Counted from the stretch's first letter, positions 30,991 to 56,600 are shown. The stretch: 64,000 nucleotides of DNA from Gadus chalcogrammus (GCF_026213295.1 NC_079417.1:5022871-5086870); one strand, 5' to 3'. Numbers and translations: made by a program. The notes: a model not told the origin generated them from the letters alone.

Positions 30991-33440
30991 AAGTACTCTC
31001 TCTCCGTCACAATAATTGTTAATTTCAGGCTATGATTGTATCTGCTTTAGACTGTTTGTATTCTATACTACAGTCTACTTCGATATTTGTCAGCGTTTAG
31101 GCTTTTGTTACTGGTTTAAGATGGAACCTGTTCATTATGTTAATATATTTGTTAATTTTAATATATCTTTCTAGTTAACATGTTTTTTTGAGGTGTGTGA
31201 ATTATATTAACAGAGGGGTCAGGAAAAGCACATCACTATTTCTGAACTAAAGTGCCATAAAAGAGGACTATGCCTAATGAAAATACATCGAGGGCTACTC
31301 TTACAAAGAGGCCAGATGTTTATCACATAGACTTGTTTTTGCAACCCTCAGGAATAAAACTCAAACTGTTCTTCACTGTACCCCCCACTTTCATAAAGAC
31401 AATCTCGATTCCAATCTCATGAAACAGAAATACACGTCAGGGTCAATGTTGGATTTTGCATGTGACGTGTCCCAAAGTCTTTTTCTGCCCAAAGGCAGCG
31501 TATGAAGGTGATGACGAGAGAAGGTTGCCTCAGCAGGATGTTTTTGTGTAACCAAGGCCCCTCTATTTGGAATGTGTTTGTGTCTGTCTGTGTATTGGTG
31601 TGCATGCGTAGAGCAGGTGAAATCTCACGTTTTCATGCACGTGGATGAAGAACAAGTAGTACAGAGTTAGTTTGGGTGTTTTTTCCTCCAAATGTTTCCC
31701 CCTAAATGTACTATATACTGCAGTAACTTTGGAGCGATTTAAACAGAACAAATTTACACCAAGAGAACGGCCAGCTGGGAGCAGTCTGTCTGTCTCGTTC
31801 AATATATGTCAACAACCTCTCCCATACTTTCTTCTAATATGTAAAGATTAAATATGACCTCTCACTCGGACCATGTTGGTTACACACACACGCTCATGTA
31901 CCTGCTGCATATTAGATACAGCTGGAGGCTTTACTAGTTATTATCTTGTAGATACATACACATGCACAAAAAGTTTGGCACGGTGGGCCAAGGGGAAGTG
32001 AATGTGGTTACATAGTGTTCTATTATGCTTATAGTGTGGACTGATTGAGACCAGTGTGCCCTGACACTTTGGTGTCTCTCAAGGCTTTTGACCCAGTTCA
32101 AATGTTTGCAGGGAACTGATTTCACAATTCTGTCGTAAGGGGTTAACTGGATGAAGGATTTGGTTTGACCACATTAACCTCCTCCCTATCCTGCTCACAG
32201 CCGTTTCCAAGGCGGTGGCCTTTTGGAGACCAGTTGGAGTTTTTGTCTGTCTGCAAATTCGAGTTGTTAGATATATTTAACAACTCCACAACATCTTTTT
32301 TTATTTAGCTGTTTTAGGACATAGTTATTGCCAAGTTGGCCTTGTTTGATGATACAAGGCAGGACAAACCTCTGCTACAAATTGTAGCTTGTAAAGGCTA
32401 AGCTGTCTTTGTTTTTCACATGTTTTTGTCTCTCTCCTCTCCACTTGTATAGCCTTCTAGTGTACTTCCACTGTGCTGATCTATGTCATGCTTCATGAAT
32501 TCTGATTTCAAAGCAAGGGGTAGGTTGTAAAAATTGATAATGCGCTGTACCGGTCTGGTTTGATGCAGACAAATATGTTCCTCTTCAGGAAAAGGTTCTC
32601 CACCGTCTACTTTCATCAGAGCAAGGCACAAACTGACCAAACTCCCAATGCCTCTCTTGACTTCAGGGCACTCCAGAAGCCGGCACAGTCCTCACACATC
32701 TCGATTATATAGTGCATGTTTGAGGCGAGGTATTTAATCTTTACAATCTGCGGAAACTTGTGATGCTGTAACTTCATCAAGGAATCCAAAATACAAGAGA
32801 TTTTTTTTTCTCGTGTATTTTTTACACTACTAGATGAGATTGAAATTTTAAATTGGCTTTCATCTTTTGTTGTTGCATAAAAACAGAATTGAAGTTATTC
32901 TAGAAAGATGCTTGATTATTCTAATAGTAGCCGATAACCCAATAACGGGCGAAATGTTGGAGAAGAGAGGTGTTAAAGTAATGTTCTTCTTTGCCCCTCA
33001 CCTCAGGCACTTATACGTTTGACAGTAGCTGGTAAGAGTGCAAGAAATGCAAATAAGCCAAGAATGAGCACAAACCTCTCTCCTTCAAAAGCCTTTGCCG
33101 GGAACCCTTCCTTCACTATCGAAGTCTTTCAGTGCCTGTATGCCGCAGTACAGCCACAACCTAATTCCAACCCTGGATAGTTCAAAGGCCTTTACTGTAC
33201 GCAGCAGCAACGCAAGTAACAAGGAATGCTCCCCCTGCTAAGCCATGTGTGGTTTGGTAAACTGAGCGGCGACGCAGGTTGGAAGGTTTATCCTGGAATC
33301 AACTATTTATGTTGCATTTGTGTTGTATACTCAGGGCTGCAGCATTGGGTTAAAGACAGGCTATTTCTTGAGCCAGTTTTCTCTTTCTTCTTCACTGGGC
33401 TGAAGCCTAATTTGCTTATTGGTCCTCTCTTCTTCCACAG

Positions 33441-33541
33441 CCTCACTGCGTCCGTGCTATCGCAGCGACCCGTGGCATATCCGGGGGGAAGACTAGCCTA
33501 CCACCTAACAAGCACTAACTCAACGGCTTTAACAGGGACAG
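33441..33541 (+). other. slc39a14: Probable non-coding 5' UTR exon of slc39a14
   Basis: A strong polypyrimidine tract and acceptor (cctctcttcttccacag, ending 33440) is followed by 101 bases with no ATG and a consensus donor (ACAG|GTGAGT at 33542). It is on the gene's strand 0.5 kb before the first coding exon, whose acceptor at 34039 would receive it. The call rests on splice-site quality alone. Confidence 0.5.
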
Positions 33542-34071
33542 GTGAGTGGTCTTCAGTGAAACGAATGAACGAATGACTCACGCAAGTCCCTGTGTAGCCT
33601 AGGTAATTAACTCGGAGGTGTGTGTTTCAGGGCAGCTATTACATTCTTGTGTGTCATATCTAATTGTATGTATGTGTGTGTGTGTTTGGGGGTGGTTGCA
33701 GCAGGGCGTAAACAGTATCCTCTGGCCTTCTCTGTACATTAGTTGACAGTTTGCCCTTTGTATTCCTCCAATTCTCCCTGTTAATGTTTTTGTTCTGTGT
33801 CTTGTGCTGTGGCAGCATAATACATGCAGTATGTGTACTGCCAGGAATATTGTTTGCATGGAATTTGGGTAGATAAGATAACAATTTAAATGGCAGCTAT
33901 TTTGTAGGTCAATTATTATCCACCACGCATGTTGTGTACATCTGAGTGTAAAATGGGTCACCAGGGCTGTAAGCCGCAGGAGTTTCATGGGATTGTACTG
34001 CGATGGCGTCTTTTCATCCATCCGCCTTCTCCTTTATAGAGCTCAGATTCCAGGCCAGTCTAGACGAAGCC

Positions 34072-45115
<11,044 letters not shown>

Positions 45116-45464
45116 GACACATTTTGCCATTGTTTGGCATATATGTGGGTTACTGGGAAATGTTACACCCAATGTCTATTTTATAAAAAAACAACTGCAT
45201 TTTCTGTTTGTGGTGTGGGAATGTGTTTTTATATATAAACGACCTTTTCTGTGAAAATATTTTGACTATTTATTCTTAAAACCTTGATACTTTCTTGTTA
45301 AAACCAAATAGGGTTTATTTAATGGACTTCTACCTTAAACATTGAGTAATTATTAGTTTTTCTTACACGAATACAACTTAGATAATTACCTAACACATAA
45401 TTACTTTATTGGCCTCTACCCCAAAGAAATACACAACCGTTTTGGGATCGTCTTGCTGCAGTAC

Positions 45465-45660
45465 CATTTTCGTCCGGCTAGGCGGCACCACACGTCAGGA
45501 GTAGACGTGTTTTTGCGCATGCGTTATTTAGAACTCCAGCCACTTCCTGGCCTGTTCGGAAGGAACCATGAGAGTGAGCTCACCAGCAGTTTGACAAGGC
45601 TTGTGGTGTGATTTAATGCAATGGCTTTTATATATTGCGGATATTAAAGTTAGAGGTAAG
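45465..45660 (+). promoter_or_regulatory. ascc2: ascc2 promoter and non-coding first exon
   Basis: An NRF1-type palindrome (tgcgcatgcg, about 45515-45525) and ETS-like CACTTCCTG and GGAAGGAA motifs cluster in a small GC-richer patch. This is followed by a possible non-coding exon ending at AGAG|GTAAGT (45655). An alternative donor is GA|GTGAGC at about 45572. The next exon starts at 46150 and carries the ATG. Motif-based inference. Confidence 0.45.
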
Positions 45661-46170
45661 TTCGACTTCTGTACATTAACATCTGATCTTTTTGAACAGG
45701 GAGGCATTGGTGTTAAACGCAAAGCCGGCTAGCCAGGTTAGCCTTTCCCATTGACGCGCTGTCCCTTATCAAACCTCTAGCTATTAAGTTGAACAGCTTA
45801 GGTGTTCAACGTGTCAACATGACAGTCATGAGTTATAGCAAAGTTCGGAAGTCTTTAGCATACTTGCTCCACTCATCTTGAAGGATTTGAAAAATATGCT
45901 GTGTTTTTTTGTGGAATCCTTCCCCATGTTAGATGTTTGATTCGAGGTGATTCAGGTTAACATCCAACATTTGATGCTAGAAGTATTGGTCCATCACAGG
46001 CAGGCTGACGTTTAACTAAATAGTTTGCTTGCATCTCCCCATCTAATGAAGAAAACTCCTGTTTCGGGACACCGCTGTGGGTTTACAGCACTGGTTTAGG
46101 AAGCAGAACAACAGTCATGATGAGTTTATTCATTGTTTTTATTTGACAGAAGCAACGGGACAGAGAGATC

Positions 46171-49100
46171 ATGGCCTGTGCCATAGTACCGCTTGATGAA
46201 CAACAGGTGACCGAACCGAGTGTTGTCGGAAAAGACCGAACCTTGCCTGCTCTGGTGAGTCATCTCCGGTGTGTGTGTGTGTGTGTGTGTGTGTGTCTGT
46301 CTGTGTTTTTTTTAAGTCCCATTTTGACCCCTCGGTTGGGTTAGATCATGTAAAGGAGATTCAGCACCAAAGCAAACGCCACAGCCTCCTCTTCTCAACG
46401 TAAACTGAGGTCTTACGTGTAACCCTGTCCGTAGTAACGTTCGATATATTCCCCTATAAGCATCCTGACCGGAAGGAAGAGCGGTGTTTTGTGCCCTACA
46501 AGCCTCCGCCCGAGGATGGCTCACCTGCTCAGGTGGAGGAGTTCCTAGAACATGCCAAGTTCATCACTGAAGACCTGGAGTGGTTGCTGGCTTTACCCCA
46601 TGACAAGTTCTGGTGCCAGGTACATCTGCTGGGGTTAGAGAAGGGTGTTACTGTGAAATTACAGTGTTTCCTTCAATCAGTGATCAATACTTTTAAAAAC
46701 TATTTAACCTTAGAAAAAAAGCTCACTTCAAGTAATTAAACAAAAAGATAAATAAAGAGGATTAATTAAAATTTTGGGTACATTTCTGAAAAGTAGACCC
46801 AGCCAGAATGTCATTTAGTGAAAACTTTCGTTTCAGATTCAACCCTTTCCAACCCTTCATTTTACCATTAAAGACAAATGTATTCAGATTAGTGATCCTG
46901 TACTTGAACTATGCATAAGCACATTCTCAAATAGCTAAAAATACCCCCCCTGTCACCCACCCTCTGTGGGGGGGGGGGGCTGCAGTTATGTAGCCAAGGT
47001 GTGTCTTCCTCTTGTTACTTAACCGTCTCCCTCCTCCTCCCGCTGTGTTCCCCGCTAGGTCGTGTTCGACGAGACGCTGCAGAAGTGTCTGGACTCGTAC
47101 CTGCGCCACGCCTCCCGTGGCCTTGACCCGGCAGGGCTGCCTTGCTCCCCGGCCGTGGCAGAGGCGCAGCGTCACATTCACCGGGCCGTCTTCATGACCT
47201 TCCTCCGGATGGCCACGCACAAGGAGTCCAAGGTATCGTTGCCCTGATTCTTTCTTGTTCTTTTTGCCATCTTGCATTCGTCGGTCGAGTACAGACGCCG
47301 AATTGAATGGGTGTGTGGCATAAGAATGCCAGCAGTAGACGATTGTTTTGGACCTTCCCAGTATGTCCGACCTGTCGGTGTCTCTGCAATAGAGGACCCG
47401 GCTGGCAACCCTCTATTGGAGGAGGGACTCCAGAGACACCCTTACTGTAGTGCTGATGTGTTGGAAGTGTCCTGGTCCATGTAGTGACGGATGGAGGAAC
47501 TCCCACTATTGGCAACTTTCAATGCAACCCCTTGCATATCGATGGTTATGTGTCTGAATTGGACCTACTGGATATCACGATCAATACACAAGGGTCGTTG
47601 GGTATGAACCAAAAGGAAATTAGTTGAACTTTTAATGGGCATGCAGAGAAAAACAATGGGAGAAAGGCATCAAAGAATTCATGATATGTATAAAAGTAGT
47701 ATGTATAGTAGTTGTTTCTGAGCTGGATTGTATGTGATTTTCTGTGATTTTCCTTATCTGCAGAGCCTTTCATTTTGGTGTTTTAGGTCTCAGAAATAAT
47801 TGTAAATATTTGATCAGGGAGGCCACTGTTTTTATTTATTGTTACTGTGACCCCAGCTAGTTATGTCATTTGGCCGCATATATTGCTTCATCCTCACCCG
47901 GGTCTCCAAAACGAGCTGCGTCCCTTCTCCGACCAAACCAATGAGTCCCTTCCCCGATGTGTCATCGGTATCACCGTTATGTCGTCCATTAGTAACCAGC
48001 TGCTTCGTTCTGTGTGTGTGTGATCTTCTTCCACTCCCTCTCAGGAGAACTTCCTGACTCCGTCCGTGTTTGGCGAGATCATCTACGAAAACTTTCTGTT
48101 TGACATTCCCAAGATCCTGGACCTGTGTGTGCTCTTCGGCAAGGGCAACACCCAGCTGTTGCATAAGATGATAGGTAGGCTGTTGTTAAAGGACCCCGAA
48201 CTCCGAGGGCCTTCCTAAGTGCTCCTCCTAAATGGCTGAGAGCCATGTTGTGTTAACTCAACCATTTTGATGATGACATGAATACCTTTCTTAATTCTTT
48301 TTTAGAAAACATCTTCACGCAGCAGCCCGGTTACTACAGTGACCTGGACGAGGCGGTGCCGTCGGTTCTGCAGGTAAGTCCGACCCGACGGGCTGGCCCT
48401 GGTCCGACTGAATATGTCGGAGTGTAGCCCGCTAGTCTTTGGACGCGCACCCGCTGGTGAGCCACGGATGTGTCCCTTCGTCCAGACGGTGGAGACAGGC
48501 TGAAGCACTGTCACAGGTTTATTTGCGTCCCGAGATGCGTGACGTCTCTCTGCTGACCTCCAGGTGTTCGACACGATCCTGGACAAGTGCGGTCTTCAGT
48601 GTGAAGGCGCCGCCATGGAGCCCATGAAGCTCAGTGCCAACGGCCGGCCCACTGCCATGACCATGAGTCAGCAGGTACGCTCCCTGTCTCCGTCTCTGTG
48701 CAGCTCTGGCGCTATCTCTGTCTCTCTCTTTCTCTGTGTATCTCTGTCTCTCTCTTTCTCTGTGTATCTCTGTCTCTCTCTTTCTCTGTGTATCTCTGGC
48801 TCTGTCTCTCTTTTTTTCTCTCTCTTTCTCTGTCTCTCTCTTTCTCTCTGTATCTCTGGCTCTCTCTTTCTCTGTGTATCTCTGTCTCTCTCTTTCTCTG
48901 TGTATCTCTGGCTCTGTCTCTCTTTTTTTCTCTGTCTTTCTCTGTGTATCTCTGTCTTTCTCTCTCTTTCCCTCTTTCTTTGTGTATCTCTGTCTCTGCC
49001 TCTCTCTTTCTGTGTATCTCTGCCTCTGACTTTCTCTGTATCTCTGGCTCTGTCTCTCTGTTTCTTTCTATTCCTTTGTGTATCTCTGGCTCAGTCTCTC

Positions 49101-52100
49101 CGTCTGTCCCTGCTTATTTATAAATATATGGCGATGGAAAAGGGCCTAGTGTGAGTGCATCTATTGCCGTTGGGCTTCCCTCAAACAAGTGAACCCGCGT
49201 TAGGCTTAGGCTTTGGCCATCGAGTCTAATGTATTTCCAATGGTAGAAGGCGCTGGAAGGTTCTCTCTCTATGTGGATCCCCATTTACAGCAAACATTTT
49301 TTGGGGGAGAAACTTGCTTGTCTGTTTTTCCTTCATTACACAACCCTAAACTCTGGCTATACTTCAACCTACACTTCAGAGATGTATCAAGATAAATAAT
49401 GACTTTGGTGTGATTAGTTAATACTTTGCATTGTGATTTATTGGGTTTTATAGTGCTACAATAAAAATTGATTACCAGTAGATTATTAAATGGTTGATTT
49501 TCAATAACACTGGGACTATAAGCACAGCATTGTGTGCGTAAGCAGACAGTGGAAAGTTATTGTGCGCTGAATTAGTTTGTCGGAACTCACCTGACATGTG
49601 TCGCCGCATTTCTTTTGTTGTTTTACTTTTAAATAGTTTCACATGGACTGAGCCAACGCCTCACGATTTAACCCATTTCACTTTCCAACTTCTTTCCACA
49701 CACCCCGGTCGCTTCCTTCAGGCCCTCTGCACTCACAGTATCGCAAGAGATCCCGTTGGATATAAAAGCGTCCACCAAACTACGTCTAATGATCTCTTTA
49801 AAATATAATACATATTCATGTGTGTGTGCGCCACAGGACTTGTTGGACCTGGTTCTGTACCTGTGTGACTCAACCACCACCATCCACGCCTTCCTAGACA
49901 TCTACCCCCCTGCCTGCTCCACCTTCCAGTCCCACAGCTTCCTTAGCAGGTAGGCCTGGTCTCCACCCTCACCCCTGACCAATCCATATCAGCCACGACA
50001 CAGGGCAAGCGTAACGCTTCTCTCCCCTTCTCCTCATGGTAATCCAGACTGGTCTCCTTTTATGAGTCTGCTGTCCCGGACATCGAGAAGGCAGTGAGGA
50101 AGAGAAACTTTACAGACAAAAGGTGAGTGACGCATGTCCGTCTTCAAGTTCGAGAAGGTAAAACGTTATTCACCCACTAAGGAAGATAGTTGAATAACTG
50201 AATGGACAGGGAAGAACCAGTCTTCCAAGGCACCTGACACAGGCACTTCTCTCATTAATTACTGCTTGCCCAGAAGGAAAGATTTTTCGAATACATTTTC
50301 TTCAACTTTTCATCTTATAAAAAAAAAAAGGCTTGTTTCTTTCTTTTGCCCATACCCTGATTTTGTTTTGGAAAAGAAAATACAAAACCAGCTAAAAACA
50401 CCAGAACTTTCAAACCCTGCCCAAACTGGAGCACACTCGGGTCAACAACCAACAGGGTTGTCTCCATGCCTACCTCACGGTGAGACCATCGGCAGCGAAA
50501 GAAACCCGGCCTCTCAACACACCAGCAGTCAATTTGCCCTGTCTCCAAGGCAGTCCCACAGGCTAAAGTTCACACTTGAATAACCCCAGATGGTTTCACG
50601 GCTACAGACCTCATTGCAAAATAAAAAAGTACAGAACAGGCAATCATGCATCACAACTGATCAGAAAAATGTATGCAAATGTAAAGTGCAATGGGCCATC
50701 TAATAAACACACATTCCCTCCCCTTCCCCCCCCCCCCCCCCCCCCCCCCCCCTGCCCCCCCCCCCCCAGCCTTAAGGAGGACTTGTGGCAGAGGATGTGC
50801 CACTCGTGTAAGAGGATGGTGGAGGTGGCCCACCTGCTGCTGCAGCACTCCTGCCTACAGCCCATCCTGGAGGGGTGAGCTATGGGCTGCTCGATTATGG
50901 GGGGGGGGGGGGAAATCATAATCACGATTATTTTGGTCAATACTGAAATCACGATTCTTTTTTTTAGTTTGAAAACATGTATTTATTCAGATTTTTTTTT
51001 TTTTTTTACTGAGAACTGGTTAGAAATGGTCAAAATAAAATGTTCCAATCTAAAAGGATATACAGATATGTATCCACCTGTTCTGCCCTTTCTACAAAAC
51101 ATAATTTTTTTTTTTTTTAAATATCGATTATGTTAATTTTGTGATCGTTTGACGCCAGAAATCGCGATCAAAATCCGGTGAATAGGACTAGCGCTAGGTG
51201 AGCTCCATACAATAAGTACTGTTATCCTTCGCGTGGAGCCCTGTTACATCGTGGGCCACAGGTCTTTCTGTGGCTTCTTGTCAGTAAGTGGAATATCGTC
51301 TCATTGAATTAACGGTTCTAGCGCTGTTTGTAAGCATATATATATGTGGCCTACTTTTGTTTTGGAATTGGAATATACATTTCGGTATGGTTTCTATGAG
51401 ATGTTCAATATCTACTCCGGTGATATAAAGTTGTTTATGCGCGTGAAATAATATTCCGCCATTGATTGGAGCTGAGGGAGTTAGTGGGCCTGAATCTTGT
51501 TTGGTGTCAGGAGAGAGTTTAGTTTCCCTGTGGGACTGTGAACATGGCTTCTGTTTTCCAGGGGTGACAATATCCAAACATTCGCAGAGGAACTCCTACA
51601 ACATTTCACATCATTTCTCCCTGAAAAACGGTAGGAAGAAAATTCTAGGTGTTGCACCATAAAGAATACATTTTTATATATGTATGATAAAGTACTTTCA
51701 GATCTGTGTGTTTCTAATTGGATCAATTAACGATCCAAAAACCCTTCAAACACTTTACTGTTGACATTTTAATAATAAAGTGTGTGTGTTTGTTCCTTTT
51801 ACAGGTTCCTGTCAGACTATGATGAACAGTTCCCCATAGCCGACGACATCAGTCTACTGCAGCAGGCTCTGCCTCTCATGTAACTATCATCATATTACTA
51901 TTTAGTCCATTAGCAGAATGCAAGCATATAATTAATGAGCAGGTAGGGGTTAGGCTTCTTGTTTTATGATGCTCAGACATTGGGGATTACCTTTTGGCAC
52001 ACTCTATTCGCTAGAGAAATTAGCAAATGATTGAGATATACATAATGTATTGAACTATTACAAAGACCTTGACAACTAAAAAGGTTGCGTCAGGGCTAGA

Positions 52101-53251
52101 TTGGTTCAGATTAGCGGCGGTTGATTAAATTTTGAGTTCATTCATTGGTCGTCATTTATAAACAGAGAATACCAAGTCACATGGCCCCATTTTGAGCCAA
52201 TCAGATGCATTCATTTGTGTTGCGTGCTGCCACTTTTTAGAATTTGATTACAATTCAAAGTCATGTAAATGAGTTGCCATGCAGTGCCATGTGACTGTGG
52301 CTCAAATGGAGGCTAAAATCCTTCTGGAATTTGCATTAGTGTCCTCGTCAATGAACGCCGCTGTAACAGCAGAAACCTAGTAGTGTTGTCACTCTAAAGT
52401 AAATGTATATCATAAAGAACATTTAAAAACAAACCTGGGTTGATCCAAGTGATGTTCCGCTTAAATAAATAAAACCCAAGTTAAAATACGACCGAAATGA
52501 TGAGAGAACCGGTGAACAGCCAATAAAAGGCAAATTGGTATTTTTATGAATCAAACACTAGCGAGGGGATATTAAATCTTAACTAGACATGAATGAAGGG
52601 AGGCCAGTAGAGGGCTGACGTGGTCCCACTGAAGGTTTTTTTTGCCCCCGTCCCACCTGACCTCCAGAGATGAGACGCGGACGTCGTACCTGCTTCAGGG
52701 GGTGCAGAGCGCCTGGGACAGCGTGGGCCGGAGAAGGCCCCGGGGCCACACGCAGACCCACGGCCGCCCAGCAGCCCAGGGAGGGGCCGCCGGGGGCCGG
52801 GCCTCCCCCCTGGGGCTGAGGGAGTCCGGGGAGGGCTGGGAGACCCCCAGGGGAGCTGAAGCCTCGCAGTACATGCCCCACAAAGGAAACAACGTACGTA
52901 CTCTCCTCCTGTTAAGCACTGGCTTCCTTGTCTTGAGGAGCTTACTGTAGCGTACTAAGTATTGGTTTCACTGGACTTTGCTCCAATGACGTCGCCCTTC
53001 TTTGAATTAAGAGTCCGTGTTGACATGAATCAGTTGGTTGTTCATTTACGCGATGTACATGTGTGCAATCTGCATGTGCTGCCACTAGGGGGAGGTGTCG
53101 GAACAAAAAAAAAATTACAACTTATTTTGATAGATTATTATTTTTTTCTTTCATTCCATTATGCTGTAAAATGTATTATCATTATTCATCAAAACGTTGA
53201 TGACTGTTAACACTGGAGCCTAGTCGTGCGTACTTGTGTACCCCAGAGTTT

Positions 53252-53319
<68 letters not shown>

Positions 53320-53601
53320 GGCGCTGCGGGTTCGCTGGGCGCGGGGGAGCTGGAGTCGCTGCTCTCCTCGATCAGGGAGCTGCTGCCCGACCTGGGGGAG
53401 GGCTTCCTGCTGGCCTGCCTCCAGGAGTACGACTACAGCTCGGAGCTGGTCATCAACAACATCCTGGAGGACCGCCTGGCCCCCGGCCTGGACCAGCTGG
53501 ACCGCGCTATGCCCAGGTAACCCCTCCGGGGGGCGCCAACGCCTTCAATAGACGACATACGTTTTTTAAAGAGGAGAAGTTTCACGTTTTTAAATTCAAT
53601 C

Positions 53602-53638
<37 letters not shown>

Positions 53639-56600
53639 TTTTTTTTAAAATGAAAATAAGGAGATTTAGGCCTGTTGATGACCAACCCAAAATACAGTGG
53701 ACCCTCCATCATAAAATCAATTCCAAAATGTATTCATGAGAAAAGGGAGTATGTAGGAAAAACATACTCTCAGAAAAATCAAGGATGAATCAAACTGTTA
53801 TCTTAAATTTACCAGGAAAGATTGAGATTGATAATCTCTTTTCCAAGAGAAACACGACCGAGATAGGCAGCTGCAGCAGCCTGAACACCTCGGGTCGTTG
53901 GGTCCACACCCCAGCCCCTGAAGGGGAACTGTAGGCCGTGTCTATCGTGGTGATAACGATATGAAAGGGTCTCCCTGTCCGCCAACACAGTACGGCTCAC
54001 GCAGCTTTAGTGATGGTTAACAAGGGATGCTTATTGGCTAACAAAGGAGAATTCCCCATTTACCGCGACTTACGGTCGTACGAGTCACTGAGGCGGCGCT
54101 TCCCCCTTGTGTCCCCAGAGCCCCGAAGGAGGAGCTGCCGCCGGTGCTGAGCGAAAGGTCCAACGTGTTCGACGACGACGAGTTTGACGTGTTCCACCGG
54201 GACAAGGTGGACATGTCACGCATCTGGAAGGGCAGGAGGTGAGTGATGTGTGCACGTGATTGGCCGACGGCGAACACGACCTCTGCAATAAAAGGGTCGA
54301 TGTTGTCCGGTGGGGAGGACCTCCGTTCTCAGAAAGGTGGCGGTAGAGGTTTCGCATCCACACTGGGTAGACCGGCCCCTCTTTATAACCCCCTTCTGAA
54401 CGCTGCATCCATCCATGTAACCTTGTAGGGGAGCTGGAGCCTAGATAAGGTGTCTTGCGCAAGGATACCTACAGGTCTATTTATCTTCTACCAGCCCTTG
54501 GGCATCTTATCGCAATCCACGTGATGCAATAAAGTGAAGTGAGCGTAATAATTCATTAATAATAATAATTTAAGAACACTCCTTGTTTTCTATTGAAAAA
54601 CAGCTGTTTAAGAGTTGTTTGAAATTTGATTCATGTTATGACATGAATAGGATTCTGCATGTGATGCAACACAACTGATTTGTATAGCCTCAAGGTTTCC
54701 CGTTGGCCTACTAGACTGTCACTGTTTCATGTGCCAAGTCATGTCAAGACAGCCAACTCTTTTGTTTCTGCTGCTTATATCATTTGGTTCCACTAATTAT
54801 TCGTCTCGGTGCACAGTAACTGAGCCCTTTGTTATTAAAGACCACGATGGCATTTCAACTGAAGCCACAACTCATTGGATTTCCCTGAAGTGTTTCGGGG
54901 GGGGGGGGAAAGATGTTTAATAATTCAGGATGTCCAGGGTAAAAATGATTATATATCAGCCCACCAAAAACCTTTTGAGGAAACCTCGCTCTCACAACCA
55001 GACTCGGAGGAAGCGAGGAGTGGCGACGCTCGACCTCTTTTGAAGTTCAGAACCAAACAGGACAAACCCGTATTGATATCCCTCTGTTTATCATGTCCAT
55101 CAACGCTTTGTGTTTTCTATGCATGTCTGCTTCTTTTGTTGCGATGCTGTTTGCACGACATGTTGTTGTGGCAATTTCCCTTTAACAGATATTGCGTCTA
55201 GGTATGAGACTTCTACTAACACTTGTAGAGCAAATAACCTAGGGTTAAAGCATGCACACATTAGACTCCTCTCTAGCAGGGTGAGTTCAGAATACAGGTT
55301 TACAGAGCATTTTATACAGTTGTTTCAGATCCTCCCCACATTGCAGAGGTCAATAATCAAATCAGGTAATGTTTAATCAAGACACAGACTTTGTTCTCAT
55401 CGCGCAGAAGGGTGCACAAGAGGATGTCCTACCCCTTGTGTCCGTTTTACCCCAAGTACGAAGGTTTACATCACGATTGATTCTGAGGAAGGCAGGCTAC
55501 CCATAGAAAAGGGTTTTACATTTAGATGTCACTGAGAAAGGTGGGACAGATGACCGGAGCACAAAGGTTAACATTTTGACGACGTCACTCGCTCAAACGA
55601 GGAGGTGGCTGACCCGAGCACAACGGTCAATACGTAGACGACACTGAGGAAAAGCGCCGTGGCAAGACGATACACGGAATGGAAAACAATGCCGATAGGA
55701 CTAAGAGGTAGCGACGTATGAATTTATCCATCACAATGTACACAATGAAAGCATAGGGCCATAGGTCGGAATCGAACCTGGGGTCGCCGCTGTTTTGTCT
55801 ACTTAACCAATTCCTGTTATAATATTTCAACCCCTTTTATCCCGTGTAATGAATGACCGGCCCGGTTTAAATCAAGACTTCCTCCTCTGTGACGCCGCAG
55901 GAAAGGGGAGAGCGCGCAGGAGGTCCTCGGGGACAAGCAGCACATCGACGCGCAGCGTGACCGCTACCGGGCCTACGAGAACGTGGTGGACGAGGTGATG
56001 GTGGAGCCCGGGGCGGTCTACACCCTGGACGGGGACTACGACGACGAGTACGACGACACCTACGACGTCAACCAAGTGGGGGCCAACGACCTGGACGGAG
56101 ACAGCCTGCTGAGCCGGAGGTAGGGCCCCGGGGAGGGGATGGTGGAGCTGGGGCGAGGGGCCGGGGGGGTGGCTGGAGCTGCATGGGGCAAGCTTGAGCT
56201 GGGGGACGAGTAGGGGGAGACTGTAGTAGAGAGAGGGGGACTGGGGAGACTGGGAGAAGGAGGGAGACGGGTGAGAGAGAGGGGAGACGAGTGAGAGAGG
56301 GGAGACGAGTGAGAGAGGGGAGACGAGTGAGAGAGGGGAGACGAGTGAGAGAGGGGAGGGGGGAGACGAGTGAGAGGGGGGAGACGAGTGAGAGGGGGGA
56401 GATGAGTGAGAGTGGGGAAAGGGGGAGACTTGGTGACTGGGGAAGGAGGTAGACCGGTGAAAGGGGGAGAGTGTTTGAGGCTTCTGGAAGCGTTTCAGTG
56501 AGACAACACTCTTACTCAAGCTTTTGAGTAACGCACCCTTACTCAACTAGGTGAGACTGGGGGAGGGAGGGAGACTGGTTAGATGGGGAGACTGGTGAGT

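Larger units (their letters stand above)
28017..33440. other. Intergenic to 5' region of slc39a14
   Basis: Mostly A/T-rich single-copy-looking DNA between the tRNA and the first probable slc39a14 UTR exon. The only protein-like signal is a minus-strand open frame at about 28940-29080. A possible TATA promoter is at 30887. Confidence 0.4.

Noticed and set aside
34003..34071. An earlier ATG for slc39a14 at 34003
   Set aside because: It lies before the splice acceptor at 34039, inside the intron, so it is unlikely to be in the mRNA; 34072 also gives the signal peptide.
48564..49154. A 196-codon Ser/Leu/Val-rich frame
   Set aside because: Only its first 37 codons are the real ascc2 exon 48564-48674; the rest is the TC-rich minisatellite after a good GT donor.
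55872..56546. A 224-codon minus-strand frame rich in Ser, Pro and His
   Set aside because: It is antisense to ascc2 exon 55901-56119 and continues into the GA minisatellite; no domain and no conserved codon pattern.
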